Of a DNA stretch of 64,000 bases, positions 1 through 20,060 are shown piece by piece; position 1 is the first letter of the stretch, and each line of letters begins with the position of its first letter. Location: NCBI RefSeq assembly GCF_001027285.1, contig NZ_CP011509.1, positions 5,030,501 to 5,094,500 of the forward strand, written 5' to 3'. The position numbers and the translations under genes were made by a program. A model generated the notes under the pieces. The model was not told the DNA's origin. It searched no databases and worked only from the letters and a program-made list of their open reading frames with translations. The DNA comes from Archangium gephyra. GTDB taxonomy: Bacteria > Myxococcota > Myxococcia > Myxococcales > Myxococcaceae.

Positions 1-889
1 ACAGGTCCTGCTGTCCGCTGTAGCGCGAGAGCAGCACCTGGAAGGCAGCCAGCAGGGTCATGAAAGGCGAGACTGCTTCCTCCTGGCTGAGCTGGTGCAG
101 GGCTCGAACCGTCTCCGCCGGCACGTGGAAGCGGTGGAAGTCGCCCCGGTGCCGCTGCTCCGCGGGACGAGGCCGATCCGTGGGCAGCTCCAGCCGCGTC
201 GGAGCGCCCGCGAGCTGCTGCTTCCAATAAGAGAGCTCTTCCTCCAGGCGCGCTCCCTCCATCCACTGCGCCTGCCAGCGGGAGAAGTCGGCGTACTGGA
301 GGGGCAGGGGCGGCAGGTGGGCCTGCTCGCCTCGGCGCGCGGCATTGTAGAAGGTGCCCAGCTCGAGGAAGAGCACCCCCATCGACCAGCCGTCGGAGAT
401 GATGTGGTGCATGTTGAGCAGGAGGACGTGCTCCTCCTCTGCCATCTGCACCAGCGAGCCGCGCATCAGCGGCCCCTTCATCAGATCGAAGGGACGCCGC
501 GCCTCCTGGTCCAGCAGCTCGCGGAGCCGTGGCTCGCGCTCGGCGGGCGCCAGCACCCGCAGATCCTCCCGCTCCAGCCGCGGTGTCCAGTCGGCGAGGA
601 CCTCCTGCATGGGCTCGCGCTCCACGAGGATGAAGCGGGAGCGCAGCGACTCATGCCGCTGGACGATGCGCTGCAGGGCCTGCTCCAGCGCGGGTGCGTC
701 GAGCGGGCCGCTCAGACGCACGAAGGTGGGCATGTTGTAGAGGGGCTGCCCTGGCGCGAGCTGCTCGAGGAACCACAGGCGCCGCTGCGCGAAGGAAAGC
801 GGCGCCGGCGCGGTGCCCTCCGCGCGAGGACTGCTCCAGGTATTGTCGAGGAGGGGGCCGCGGGGGGACAGGCTGGAGGAATCGCTCAT
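1..889 (-). CDS. NRPS, second gene of the assembly line (partial, N-terminal condensation domain)
   Basis: Only the first 296 codons are in the window; the gene continues past base 1. It starts with ATG at 889, one base after the TAA of the upstream NRPS (891-893), so the two are almost certainly co-translated. After a Ser/Pro-rich stretch of about 30 residues comes a condensation domain: core C1 SFAQRRLWFLEQL, C2 RHESLRSRF, the active-site motif MHHIISDGWS (intact HHxxxDG) and YADFSRWQ. The domain would receive the peptidyl chain from the third module of the upstream protein. There is no N-terminal docking helix that I can recognise. Number of further modules and the release domain are not visible. 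Family assignment is secure; the product is unknown. Confidence 0.95.
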   Translation of the reverse strand, partial: MSDSSSLSPRGPLLDNTWSSPRAEGTAPAPLSFAQRRLWFLEQLAPGQPLYNMPTFVRLSGPLDAPALEQALQRIVQRHESLRSRFILVEREPMQEVLADWTPRLEREDLRVLAPAEREPRLRELLDQEARRPFDLMKGPLMRGSLVQMAEEEHVLLLNMHHIISDGWSMGVLFLELGTFYNAARRGEQAHLPPLPLQYADFSRWQAQWMEGARLEEELSYWKQQLAGAPTRLELPTDRPRPAEQRHRGDFHRFHVPAETVRALHQLSQEEAVSPFMTLLAAFQVLLSRYSGQQDL

Positions 890-890
890 T

Positions 891-11762
<10,872 letters not shown>

Positions 11763-11895
11763 GTGGTTCTTCCCTTGTTGTATGGGATTGGAGAAGGGTA
11801 CAGCGCTGGGCCGCGGCAGGGGCTTGAATCCGATGCCGGTTTCCCAGGAGGTGGTCGATGCCCCCTCTCGGTGGATTGTACGTACTCGCGGGCTG
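11763..11895. promoter_or_regulatory. Divergent promoter region between NRPS and MFS exporter
   Basis: About 130 bases separate the chosen starts of the minus-strand NRPS and the plus-strand exporter, so promoters for both should lie here. It contains a plus-strand AGGAGG (11846-11851) followed by a 14-codon reading frame (11858-11902) whose TAA overlaps the proposed GTG start of the exporter. I see no convincing -35/-10 pair. Confidence 0.4.
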
Positions 11896-13224
11896 GTGGT
11901 AAACGGGTGCTGCACCTCCGCACCTTGTCTGGAGCCTCCCATCCTCGCCACCCTGAAACATCGTGACTTCGCGCTGCTGTGGGGGAGTCAGGTCATCTCC
12001 GGCCTCGGGGACTGGCTGCGGAACATGGCGCTGCTCTACTGGGTGTTCTCCATCACCGGTGGGGAGTCACCCGTGGCCACGGCGGCCATCGCGGTCATCA
12101 CCATGGCGCCAGCGCTGTTGCTGGGGCTGACGGCGGGCACGCTGGCCGATCGCTGGGAGCGCCGCCGGGTCCTCATCTCCTGTGATGCCATCCGGGGAGG
12201 GCTCAGCCTGCTGATGTTGCTTGCTGTGGCGACGAGCAATCTGCCGCTGGCGTATGGGGTGGCCTTCTGCTCCAGCGTGGTGGAGCAGCTCTATGATCCT
12301 GCCCGCGCGGCGCTGATTCGCGCGGTGGTGCCTCGGGAAGAGCTGATGGCCGCCAGCTCGCTGAGGCAGACCACGACGAGCGCCATCGCCATGCTGGGGA
12401 TGGCGGTGGGGACGAGCATCTATTTCCTGTTGGGGCCGTGGTGGAGCTTCGTGCTGGACTCGGCGAGCTTCTTCGCGTCGATGCTGTGCGGCCTGGCGTT
12501 GAAGACCCGGAGCGTGGGGACCAGCTCGAGCGCCCTGTCCTCGGTGTGGCGTGGGGCGAAGGAGGGGCTGAGCCATGTGCGCGGCAGCCCCTTCGTGCGC
12601 AGCCTGCTGGTGCTGGGAGGCATGGCCATGCTGGCCTCGGGCCTGCTCGAGGTCGTGCAAATCTATCTCGTCACCCAGCAGCTGGGGCTGCCGGAGGATC
12701 GCCTGGCGTGGCTGGGCACGGCACTGGGCGTATCGATGTTCGCGGGCTTCGCGCTGGTGGGCGTCTTCCACCAGCGGTTCGAGCCGCGGTGGTTGCCGGG
12801 GCTGGGCATCGGCGTGGCCGGCGTGGGAGTGGGAGTCATGGCCGTGGCCCCCTCGCTGTGGGTGGCCATCGCCGGCACGGTGCTGGTGGGGTTGGGCAAC
12901 GTGCTGCTCAGCGTGGGGTTGGGGCCCCTGGTGCAGACCTACGTCGAGAGGGATTTCCTGGGGCGGGTGATGGGCATCTTCCGCTCGGTGAACACGGGCT
13001 GTATGTTGCTGGGGGCCGGTGTCGCGGGCTCTCTGATCGCCATCGTGGACACCCGGCTGGTCATCGGCTCCTCCGGCGTGCTGTTGGTGGTGGCGGCGAT
13101 CGTGACCGGAAGCCGGCTGGCGCGCGAGGTCGTCGCGCTGGAGGGCGCGAAGGAGGACTCGCAGCCAGCGCCCGTCCTGGCGGCCGCCGCCGCATCCTCA
13201 TCGCAGGGCAATGCGAGCCCCTGA
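11896..13224 (+). CDS. MFS transporter, probable exporter of the NRPS product
   Basis: Integral membrane protein of about 442 residues, major facilitator superfamily (EntS/MefA-like drug or siderophore exporters). It begins with the typical LKHRDFALLWGSQVISGLGDW segment ahead of TM1. The loop between TM2 and TM3 has the family motif as GTLADRWERRRVL, and roughly 12 hydrophobic segments follow. The C-terminus is a short Ala/Pro/Ser-rich tail. The start is uncertain: GTG 11896 is chosen, with in-frame ATGs at 11833 and 11752 as alternatives that would reach into the NRPS start. It is divergent from the NRPS and convergent with the ABC ATPase at 13247. Export or self-resistance for the peptide is inferred from position. 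Confidence 0.88.
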   Translation: MVNGCCTSAPCLEPPILATLKHRDFALLWGSQVISGLGDWLRNMALLYWVFSITGGESPVATAAIAVITMAPALLLGLTAGTLADRWERRRVLISCDAIRGGLSLLMLLAVATSNLPLAYGVAFCSSVVEQLYDPARAALIRAVVPREELMAASSLRQTTTSAIAMLGMAVGTSIYFLLGPWWSFVLDSASFFASMLCGLALKTRSVGTSSSALSSVWRGAKEGLSHVRGSPFVRSLLVLGGMAMLASGLLEVVQIYLVTQQLGLPEDRLAWLGTALGVSMFAGFALVGVFHQRFEPRWLPGLGIGVAGVGVGVMAVAPSLWVAIAGTVLVGLGNVLLSVGLGPLVQTYVERDFLGRVMGIFRSVNTGCMLLGAGVAGSLIAIVDTRLVIGSSGVLLVVAAIVTGSRLAREVVALEGAKEDSQPAPVLAAAAASSSQGNASP

Positions 13225-13246
13225 GGGCTCGTGCCAGCGAGCCGCG

Positions 13247-14011
13247 TCACACCGGCTTGGGTGAGGGCGGAGGCGGCGCCTGACGCAGGTGCTCGTCCTG
13301 GACGACGCGCCCGTCGAACAGGCTCACCTTGCGGGTGCCGCGCTGGGCCTGCGCCGGATCATGCGTCACCATGATCAACGTCGCCCCTCCCTTGTGCAGC
13401 TCGGAGAGCAGCTCCATCACCGACTCGCCATTCTTCGAGTCCAGGTTGCCGGTGGGCTCGTCCGCCAGGAGGATGAGGGGCTCGCCCGCCACCGCGCGCG
13501 CCACCGCCACGCGCTGCTGTTGCCCTCCAGAGAGCTGCCCCGGCAGGTGCTGCAGCCGGTGGCTCAACCCCACGCGCTCCAGCGCCTTCTCCACCCGCGC
13601 CTTGCGCTCCGCGGCCGGCATGCCGCGGTAGGTGAGCGGCAGCTCCACGTTCTCGTAGACGGTCAGGTCGCCAATCAGGTTGAAGCTCTGGAAGATGAAG
13701 CCGATATGGCGGTTGCGGATCTGCGCCTGCTCCTCGGCGGACAGCTCCAGCACGGACTGGCCGTTGAGCAGGTAGGTGCCTTTGTTGGCCGAGTCCAACA
13801 ACCCCAGCACCGCCAGCAGGGTCGTCTTTCCGGAGCCGGAGGGGCCGACAATGGACACCCACTCGCCGGCCCGCACCACGAGGTTCACGTCCGAGATGGC
13901 GTGCGTCTCCACCTCCGTGGTCTCGAAGACCCGGCTGAGGCCCTCCAGTTGGATGAGGGTGCGCTGGGGCACGCTCTCCGTGCTGCTGCTTGCCGCCGCT
14001 GTCGTGTTCAT
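13247..14011 (-). CDS. ABC transporter ATP-binding protein (MacB/LolD type)
   Basis: Nucleotide-binding subunit of about 254 residues in the lipoprotein/macrolide-export class. Visible motifs: Walker A GPSGSGKTT, Q-loop FIFQSFNLIGDLTVYENVELP, signature [14 protein letters not shown], Walker B LILLADEPTGNLD and the switch His in VTHDPAQ. The NLDSKNGE stretch and the Q-loop context are characteristic of LolD/MacB ATPases. The start is ambiguous: ATG 14011 is used, while a GTG at 14074 would overlap the permease stop by four bases (GTGA). It is the last gene of a minus-strand operon and surely pairs with the large permease just upstream. Confidence 0.9.
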   Translation of the reverse strand: MNTTAAASSSTESVPQRTLIQLEGLSRVFETTEVETHAISDVNLVVRAGEWVSIVGPSGSGKTTLLAVLGLLDSANKGTYLLNGQSVLELSAEEQAQIRNRHIGFIFQSFNLIGDLTVYENVELPLTYRGMPAAERKARVEKALERVGLSHRLQHLPGQLSGGQQQRVAVARAVAGEPLILLADEPTGNLDSKNGESVMELLSELHKGGATLIMVTHDPAQAQRGTRKVSLFDGRVVQDEHLRQAPPPPSPKPV

Positions 14012-14070
14012 CGCAGTCTGATCCGATCCACCGCGTCCCACGCGGTCATGTCCGAGTGCAGCAGTTCCAT

Positions 14071-16506
14071 TCACTCGCTGCGCATGGCGATGCTCGGGCG
14101 CACGCGCGACGCGCGGCGGGCGGGCACCCAGGTGGCGAGCAGGGTGATGCCTCCCAGCAGCGCCGAGACCGCGCCAAAGGTGAGCGCATCCCGGGCGTTG
14201 ATCCCGTACAGCAAGCTGTCCATGAAGCGCGACAAGGCGAGCGCTCCGGTCAGCCCGATGGCCACGCCCATACCGGCCAGCAAGTACCCTTGCATCATCA
14301 TCATCTTCACCACCTCGCCCGGCCGCGCACCCAGCGCCATGCGGATGCCAATCTCCCGCGTGCGCTGCGAGACGACGTACGAGATGACGCCGTAGAGGCC
14401 CGCGGTGGCGAGGACCAGGGCGATGAGCGAGAAGGTGCCCAGCAGCACGAGATTCATCCGGCGCCCCGCCATGGAGCGCGTGATGAGCTCCTCCATGGCG
14501 AGCACCTCGTCGAGCGGCTGCGTCGAGTCGACGCTCCGCACCGCCTCACGCAGCACGGAGGCCCCCGCCGTCGGGCTCCCCGCCATCTTCACCACCAGGG
14601 AGACGCCCTGGGTGAGCAGGGGAAGGGCGAGGGGCTGGTTGTACGGCAGATCGATCTCGGGGAGCGGCTTCTGATCCAGTCCCGCCTGGCGCACATCCCC
14701 CACCACACCGATGATGGTGGCGGGCTGCTCGAAGATGAGCAGACGTTGGCCCACCGCGCTGCCCTGCGGGAAGTGCCGCTGGGCCAGCGTCTGGTTGATG
14801 ATGACGGCGGGTTCGCCCGTGGCATCCTGCTCGGTGAAGTCGCGCCCGGAGATCAAGGGAATGCCCAGCGCCTTGTAGTAGCCCGGGCTGATGACCCGGT
14901 GCTCGGCCATCAGCTCCTTGCCGGCCTCGGGGAGGGGCCCCCCCTCAACGGAGTAGTTGGAGGAGACGGAGCCCTGCTGGATGGGCAGTAGCAAGGACAG
15001 GCCGGCGGACACCACGCCAGGCCGCGAGCGGACGTGCTCGAGGATGGGTTGGAAGAGGCGCTGGGAGATCTGCTCGGGCGGGTACTTGCCGCCGGGCACC
15101 GCCAGGCGGGCGGTGAGCACTCCGCGCGAGTCGAAGCCGGGCTCCACCTTGAGCAGCACGAGGAAGCCGCGCAGCAGCAGCCCGGCCCCCACCAGCAGGA
15201 CGAGGCAGAGGGCCAGCTCCGCCACCACGAGTCCGTTGCGGAAGCGGTGGTGCGCGCGCGAGGGCGAGGCCTTGGTTCCTTCGACCAGGGTCGCGCGCAG
15301 GTTGGTCCGCGTGGACTGCAGTGCCGGGACGAGTCCGAAGAGCACCGCGCTGCCAGCGGCCACCAGCAGGAGGAACGCGAAGACGCGGCCCTGGATCGCG
15401 ATGTCGCCGGCGAGCGGGAGCGAGCGCTGGACCAGGCCCTTCATGGCGCTCAGCCCCCAGGAGGCCAGCAGCGCGCCGAGCACCGAGCCCGCGAGCGCCA
15501 GCACGAGGCTCTCCACCAGCAGCTGCCGGATGATGCGGGCCCGGTTGGCGCCGAGGGCCAGCCGGATGGCGAACTCCTGGCGGCGCGAGGAGGACTGGGC
15601 GAGCAACAGGTTGGCCACGTTGGCGCAGGCGATGAGCAGCACGAGCAGCACGGTGGCCTGGAGGATGAGCAGCGCGGGCCGCGCGCGCCCCACCACCGTC
15701 TCCGTCAGCGGTACGGCCAGGGCGCTGCGTCCGGACTGGTCCGCGGGATAGGCCTCCTCGAGACGGCGGGCGACCTCGCGCAGCTCGGTGTTGGCGGACT
15801 GGAGCGTCCCTCCCGGCTTCAGCCGGCCGATGACACTCAGGAAGCAAGAGCCCCGGCCCTCCACGCGCTTGCCGATGGGGAGGAAGGGCACGTACAGGTC
15901 CACCGGGGCTCCGGCTCCCATGGGGAACTGGATCGAGCCGGGCAGGACGCCGATGATCGTGTGCGGTTGGCCATCCAGCGTCAGCGTCTTGCCGAGGGCG
16001 TCCGGGCTGGAGGCGAAGAGGCGCTTCCACGCGCCCTCGCTGAGGATCACCACGGGGGCGGCGCCGGGCACGTCTTCCCCAGGGGCGAAGCCTCGGCCGA
16101 GCCGAGGGGCCACGCCCAGCACCTGGAAGAGGTTGGCGGTGGCCTCCACGGTGCGCAGCCGCTCCGGCTCCTGGGCCCCGGTGAGGATCCGGCTCCGCAG
16201 GACATAGGCGCTCAGGCCCTCGGTGCCGCGCACCTGCTGCGTCCAGTCCTGGTAGTTCAGCCAGGACACGGCCTCCCGGGCGTCGGGATCACGCTGGGGC
16301 ACCGTTTCATAGAGTCGGACGAGTCGCTCCGGGGTTGCGTACGGCAGCGGGCGCAGGAGCACCACGTCCACCACGCTGAAAATGGCCGCGTTGGCGCCAA
16401 TCCCCAGGGCCAGGCAGAGCACCGCCACCGTGGTGAAACCGGGGCTCTTGCGCAGCTTGCGTACCGCGAACCGCACATCCCGATAAAAGTCATCTACCCA
16501 ACTCAT
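14071..16506 (-). CDS. ABC transporter permease, duplicated MacB/FtsX type (ADOP-like)
   Basis: Inner-membrane permease of 811 residues. The N-terminus, [20 protein letters not shown], is the hallmark of the duplicated orphan permease (ADOP) family. A MacB-type periplasmic domain follows ([12 protein letters not shown] to [15 protein letters not shown]), then an FtsX block of about three helices, a second periplasmic domain and a second FtsX block ending in [12 protein letters not shown]. The start ATG 16506 is chosen because the homologous region begins at once; 16551 is an upstream alternative in frame. Most ADOP permeases have no ATPase neighbour, but here one follows directly. The substrate may be the NRPS product or a lipoprotein; that is inference from position. 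Confidence 0.88.
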   Translation of the reverse strand: MSWVDDFYRDVRFAVRKLRKSPGFTTVAVLCLALGIGANAAIFSVVDVVLLRPLPYATPERLVRLYETVPQRDPDAREAVSWLNYQDWTQQVRGTEGLSAYVLRSRILTGAQEPERLRTVEATANLFQVLGVAPRLGRGFAPGEDVPGAAPVVILSEGAWKRLFASSPDALGKTLTLDGQPHTIIGVLPGSIQFPMGAGAPVDLYVPFLPIGKRVEGRGSCFLSVIGRLKPGGTLQSANTELREVARRLEEAYPADQSGRSALAVPLTETVVGRARPALLILQATVLLVLLIACANVANLLLAQSSSRRQEFAIRLALGANRARIIRQLLVESLVLALAGSVLGALLASWGLSAMKGLVQRSLPLAGDIAIQGRVFAFLLLVAAGSAVLFGLVPALQSTRTNLRATLVEGTKASPSRAHHRFRNGLVVAELALCLVLLVGAGLLLRGFLVLLKVEPGFDSRGVLTARLAVPGGKYPPEQISQRLFQPILEHVRSRPGVVSAGLSLLLPIQQGSVSSNYSVEGGPLPEAGKELMAEHRVISPGYYKALGIPLISGRDFTEQDATGEPAVIINQTLAQRHFPQGSAVGQRLLIFEQPATIIGVVGDVRQAGLDQKPLPEIDLPYNQPLALPLLTQGVSLVVKMAGSPTAGASVLREAVRSVDSTQPLDEVLAMEELITRSMAGRRMNLVLLGTFSLIALVLATAGLYGVISYVVSQRTREIGIRMALGARPGEVVKMMMMQGYLLAGMGVAIGLTGALALSRFMDSLLYGINARDALTFGAVSALLGGITLLATWVPARRASRVRPSIAMRSE

Positions 16507-16608
16507 CCACGCGAAACTATAGAACGCGTGACGAGGGGTCAATCCGCGCACCCAGGCGCACCCTCTGGACGTACATGCGCGACGAGGGGCCTTCCCTGCC
16601 TGCTTGCT

Positions 16609-17145
16609 TCAGAAGGTGGTGCCCGCCTCCAGCAGGGTGAGGTGCCAGGCGATGCCACGGCCCGGCCAGTCCGAGCCCACGCCGACGCCGAGCTCCAACA
16701 GCGACAGCTGCGTGCCGGAGTGGGTGAAGCGCAGGGGGGCGAGCTGCAACCCCACGGTGAGGGCGGGGCCCTCCACGGGCGTGGAGCGGGTGGGGGTCAG
16801 GAAGCGCATGCCCTGGCCCGCCATCCCCGAGAGCATCACCAGTGCCGCCGGAGTCCACGTCCCGCTGCGCTGGAGGCCCGCTCCCGCGCGCACCTCCACC
16901 ACCTTGCCGAGCGCCATCAGGTAGCTCGCATCCGCCTGGAGGATGAACCGGTCGTCCAGCGTGTCCCGCACGCCGAGCCCACCGCCGACGCCGCCCAGGG
17001 TGCGGGCCTCGGAGAGGTACAGGCTCATGCCCGAGTGGACATAGGCGGTGAGGCGATGGACGGGGGGCTCCTGGGCGCCAGCCGCCGGCCCGAGCAGCAG
17101 TCCGGGCAGCAGCGCGGCCCTCCACCCCGAGCGAGGCGTTCTCAT
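16609..17145 (-). CDS. Exported protein of unknown function, probable small beta-barrel
   Basis: 178 residues, with a signal peptide (basic start, then LLPGLLLGPAAGAQEP with likely cleavage after AGA). The mature part alternates short amphipathic strands rich in Gly, aromatic and Leu residues and ends in Phe (EAGTTF), as many outer-membrane barrels do. The ATG overlaps the TGA of the M28 peptidase gene by four bases (ATGA), so translation is coupled. I do not recognise a family. It resembles the first gene of the operon (18140-18700) in size, signal peptide and strand pattern, and the two may have related roles in the envelope. Confidence 0.7.
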   Translation of the reverse strand: MRTPRSGWRAALLPGLLLGPAAGAQEPPVHRLTAYVHSGMSLYLSEARTLGGVGGGLGVRDTLDDRFILQADASYLMALGKVVEVRAGAGLQRSGTWTPAALVMLSGMAGQGMRFLTPTRSTPVEGPALTVGLQLAPLRFTHSGTQLSLLELGVGVGSDWPGRGIAWHLTLLEAGTTF

Positions 17146-18143
17146 TGGGGTCCCCCTGCCCAGGCGGCCAGGCCCACGGCGGAGATCTGCACGGCCCGGC
17201 GGAAGGACTCGGGGGCGAGCGTGTCGATGACGTCCGTTGCCTCGTGGTAGTGGGGGTTGCGGAAGTCGGCCGTGTCGGTGAGGAAGAGCGCCTTGTGCCC
17301 TGCGTACCAGAAGGCCGCGTGGTCGCTGCGCATCAGGCTCTCGCTGACGGACACGGTGGAGGTGCCATCTCCCGGGGCGATGATGGACACCAGCTTCATG
17401 AGGCCCAGCGCGTCGTTGAGCTGGTGGAGCTCCGTGGCCAGGCCGAGCGAGTGGTCGTTGCCCATGATGGCGAGGAAGTCACCGGTGTCGGGCGCGGGCA
17501 GGCCGGGCAGGGATTTCTGCGAGCCGGGTCTCGTGTCGTAGTAGCCGATGCAGTCGAAGATGATGACGCCCGCCAGCTTCTCCTGGCCGAGCATGTCCAC
17601 GTAGTGGCCGCTTCCGAGCATGCCGGGCTCCTCGAGATCGAAGCCCACGAAGCGCAGGGTGCGCTCGAAGCGGTACTGGGAGAGGACGCGAGCCAGCTCC
17701 AGCACTCCCGCCACGCCCGTCGAGTTGTCGTCCGCGCCCATGAAGTGCGCATCGAAGTGGGCACCGACCAGGACGAGCTCCTCGGGCCAGGTGGTGCCCG
17801 GAAGATCCGCGATCAGGTTGGTGAAGCCGAGCGCTCCGTGCTGGCCCTCCTGGGTGCGCACCTGGAGTCCCACCGCCTCGAGCTGGGACTTCATCAGGTC
17901 GCGCGCCCGATCCCTCGTCATGAAACAGGCGGGGGCGTACTGCTCGCGCTGTACCTGCGTGCAGCTCAGGGGCGTGTCCTCCTGGTGGCTCCGGGTCAGC
18001 GCCCGGACGTGGCCCATCAGCCGCTCGGTCTCCACCTGCCCGGCGAGCGTGGAGAGCCGGGCGAGCTGTTCCTCCGAGAACCTCGAGGTGGGGGCACACG
18101 CGCTGGCCAGCAGCAGGCCCGCGGCGGCGAGTGTCTTCCTCAT
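17142..18143 (-). CDS. M28-family zinc peptidase, lipoprotein
   Basis: Predicted metallo-aminopeptidase of 333 residues anchored as a lipoprotein (lipobox LASAC, Cys16). M28 zinc ligands are visible: His129 and the following Asp in GAHFDAHFMGADDNSTG (128-143), the catalytic/ligand Glu pair in FDLEEPGMLGSG (168-179), an Asp in FDCIGYYD and a His in the C-terminal HYHEATD. Both flanking genes overlap it by four bases (ATGA), so the three form a coupled unit with the ABC transporter downstream. An envelope peptidase beside an NRPS and an exporter could trim or activate a leader-bearing peptide or inactivate the product for self-protection; this role is inference. Confidence 0.87.
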   Translation of the reverse strand: MRKTLAAAGLLLASACAPTSRFSEEQLARLSTLAGQVETERLMGHVRALTRSHQEDTPLSCTQVQREQYAPACFMTRDRARDLMKSQLEAVGLQVRTQEGQHGALGFTNLIADLPGTTWPEELVLVGAHFDAHFMGADDNSTGVAGVLELARVLSQYRFERTLRFVGFDLEEPGMLGSGHYVDMLGQEKLAGVIIFDCIGYYDTRPGSQKSLPGLPAPDTGDFLAIMGNDHSLGLATELHQLNDALGLMKLVSIIAPGDGTSTVSVSESLMRSDHAAFWYAGHKALFLTDTADFRNPHYHEATDVIDTLAPESFRRAVQISAVGLAAWAGGPQ

Positions 18144-18700
18144 AGCCAGCCTCCGAGGCTCAGCAGTCCGACCTGGACGCGGACGCTGGCGTCTCGCGGG
18201 CCCAGGCCGGTGCCGAGGTTCAGCTGGAGCGCGCTCCATTGGACGCGGCCCAGCTGGAAGCGCATGGGGCTGAGCGTGAAGGCGCCGTAGGCCGGGCCGA
18301 GCGTCGCGTCCTCGTACCCCTCGAGCCGGTTGTCGGGATACACGAGGCTGTAGAAGCGCTGGTTGAGGCCCGTCAGCCCCAGCTCGAATCCAGCGGCGGG
18401 CCGCCAGACGCCCAGCTTCGCGCCGAGCTGCGCCTGGAGGAAGGCCTCCAGCGGCAGGTGTCCCGGGGCCGCGGGCCAGCCCACCCGCAGACCGCCACCG
18501 AACTGCACGGCGCTCCAGGGGCCCTCCCCGGCCGCGGTCCGCAGGCCCTTGAGCTCCACCAGCAGGATGTTCGGCGAGGTGCGGAACGTGCCCAGTTGGA
18601 GCAGGGTGGCCACTCCCGCCGACAGCTCGTTGCGGGGAGCGGCGGGCGCGGCGGTGGCCAGCAGCAGGGCCGCCACCAACAACGGGTTTCGAGAGCTCAT
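18140..18700 (-). CDS. Exported protein of unknown function, probable outer-membrane barrel
   Basis: 186 residues, first gene of the five-gene minus-strand operon. The signal peptide is clear (MSSRNPLLVAALLLATAAPA, cleavage near APA). The mature part has many alternating strands (LRVGWPAAPGHLPLEAFLQAQ, RFQLGRVQWSALQLNLGTGL) and looks like a small barrel, but no family was recognised. An in-frame GTG at 18724 is an alternative start. The TGA overlaps the ATG of the M28 peptidase (ATGA). Together with the similar protein at 16609-17145 it brackets the peptidase gene. Confidence 0.7.
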   Translation of the reverse strand: MSSRNPLLVAALLLATAAPAAPRNELSAGVATLLQLGTFRTSPNILLVELKGLRTAAGEGPWSAVQFGGGLRVGWPAAPGHLPLEAFLQAQLGAKLGVWRPAAGFELGLTGLNQRFYSLVYPDNRLEGYEDATLGPAYGAFTLSPMRFQLGRVQWSALQLNLGTGLGPRDASVRVQVGLLSLGGWL

Positions 18701-18949
18701 GCGGAGGGTGGGAGATGAGATCACATCGCGTGGGGCACGCCAAGGTACGGGCCCTCCAGGTCCTCCCGCGCGAGTCCCACCTTGGATGACATCGACGCAT
18801 CCCCCATATGACGTATCCAGCGTCTACTGTTCTTGATCGGATTCCCTTTTGTTCCTGGATGTGAAAAAGTACAGCCCGGTTACTCCCGCAGTGCGTTTGT
18901 GCCATGGGGTTGCGCCCAATCCCGGCGGCCTTGAGGAAGAGAGCTGCAC
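18701..18949. promoter_or_regulatory. Divergent intergenic region (export operon / hydroxymandelate synthase)
   Basis: The 249 bases between the two divergent genes contain a patch of lower GC near 18825-18890 (for example TTCTTGATCGGATTCC and GTGAAAAAGTACAG) where promoters are likely. No operator repeat was recognised. The plus-strand gene has a good Shine-Dalgarno (GAGGAAGAG) just before its GTG. Confidence 0.4.
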
Positions 18950-20038
18950 GTGAACTTCGCTGGCATCGATCATCTCGAGCTGTATGTGAGCAGGCTGGAG
19001 GAGGCGGCGGAGGTGTTCTGCTCCGGTTTCGGTTTCCGGGTGACCGGACGGGCCGGGCCGGAGACGGGGCAACAGGGCCGGAGCAGCCTCCTGCTCAAGC
19101 TGGGCCGCATCCGTCTGGTGCTCACCCAGCCGCTGGTGGCCACGGATGAGGCCGCGGACTACGTCGCGGTGCACGGGGACGGAATCAAGGACGTGGCCTT
19201 CCGCACGCAGGACGCGGCGGCCGCCTTCCACGACGCGGTGCGGCGGGGCGCGACGCCGGTGAACGAGCCTCGGGTGTACGAGGGGCCTCACGGACGTCTG
19301 GTGCGGGCGACGGTGGCCTCCCCGGTGGGCGACGTGGTGCACTCCTTCATCGAGCGCGATGCGCCCGAGGGGGATTTCTGGCCGGGCCGTTTCCAGCCGG
19401 TGGTGGCTGCCGCCTCGGAGCGCGATCTCCTGGTGTCGGTGGATCACCTGGCCCTGTGCCTGATCCCGGGCACGCTCCAGGAGACGGTGGACGCCTACAG
19501 GCGGCTGTTCGGCCTGGAGCAGAGCCACGAGGAGAACGTGGAGACGCGGTACGGGGGGATGAACTCCAAGGTGGTGCAGGAGGTCTCCGGTGGCGGGGTG
19601 TGCTTCGCGTTGATGGAGCCGATGACCGGCAAGCGGCCGGGGCAGATCGACCATTTCCTGAGCAACCACCGCGGGGCGGGTGTGCAGCACATCGCCTTCC
19701 TCACGGAGGACATCCTCGAGTCCGTCCGCGTGCTGCGCGAGCGGCAGATGCCCCTGCTGGACAGCCCCTCTGGCTACTACGAGGCGCTCCCGGCGCGAGT
19801 CGGTGAGCTGGCCGAGGACGTGGAGCAGCTGCGCGCGGGCAATGTGCTGGTGGATCGCGAGGGCGACGGCTACCTGCTGCAGGTCTTCACCCGCTCGGTC
19901 CATGACCGGCGCACGCTCTTCTTCGAGATCATCCAGCGCAAGGCGGCGCGGGGGTTCGGCGCGGCCAACATCCGTGCGCTCTACCAGTCCGTGGAGCAGG
20001 AGATGATGCGCAAGGAGCGGCTGGCGAACGCCGGGTAG
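18950..20038 (+). CDS. hmaS: 4-Hydroxymandelate synthase-like dioxygenase (HPPD superfamily)
   Basis: Non-heme Fe(II) dioxygenase of 362 residues with two vicinal-oxygen-chelate halves. Expected iron ligands are His166 (SVDHLALCL), His247 (GAGVQHIAF) and Glu326 (LFFEIIQ). HmaS and 4-hydroxyphenylpyruvate dioxygenase (HPPD) use the same substrate; HmaS makes 4-hydroxymandelate, the first step to 4-hydroxyphenylglycine. Features favouring HmaS, from memory of the families: the C-terminal helix reads GAANIRALYQ (HmaS-type N-I) rather than GKGNFKALF of HPPD, the stretch LRAGNVLVDRE, and the short N-terminus. GTG start at 18950 follows GAGGAAGAG. Convergent, 22 bases away, is an HpgT-like aminotransferase, which supports the pathway. 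An HPPD for tyrosine breakdown is the alternative. Confidence 0.82.
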   Translation: MNFAGIDHLELYVSRLEEAAEVFCSGFGFRVTGRAGPETGQQGRSSLLLKLGRIRLVLTQPLVATDEAADYVAVHGDGIKDVAFRTQDAAAAFHDAVRRGATPVNEPRVYEGPHGRLVRATVASPVGDVVHSFIERDAPEGDFWPGRFQPVVAAASERDLLVSVDHLALCLIPGTLQETVDAYRRLFGLEQSHEENVETRYGGMNSKVVQEVSGGGVCFALMEPMTGKRPGQIDHFLSNHRGAGVQHIAFLTEDILESVRVLRERQMPLLDSPSGYYEALPARVGELAEDVEQLRAGNVLVDREGDGYLLQVFTRSVHDRRTLFFEIIQRKAARGFGAANIRALYQSVEQEMMRKERLANAG

Positions 20039-20060
20039 CGTCCGCCGTCCGCCGTACTGG

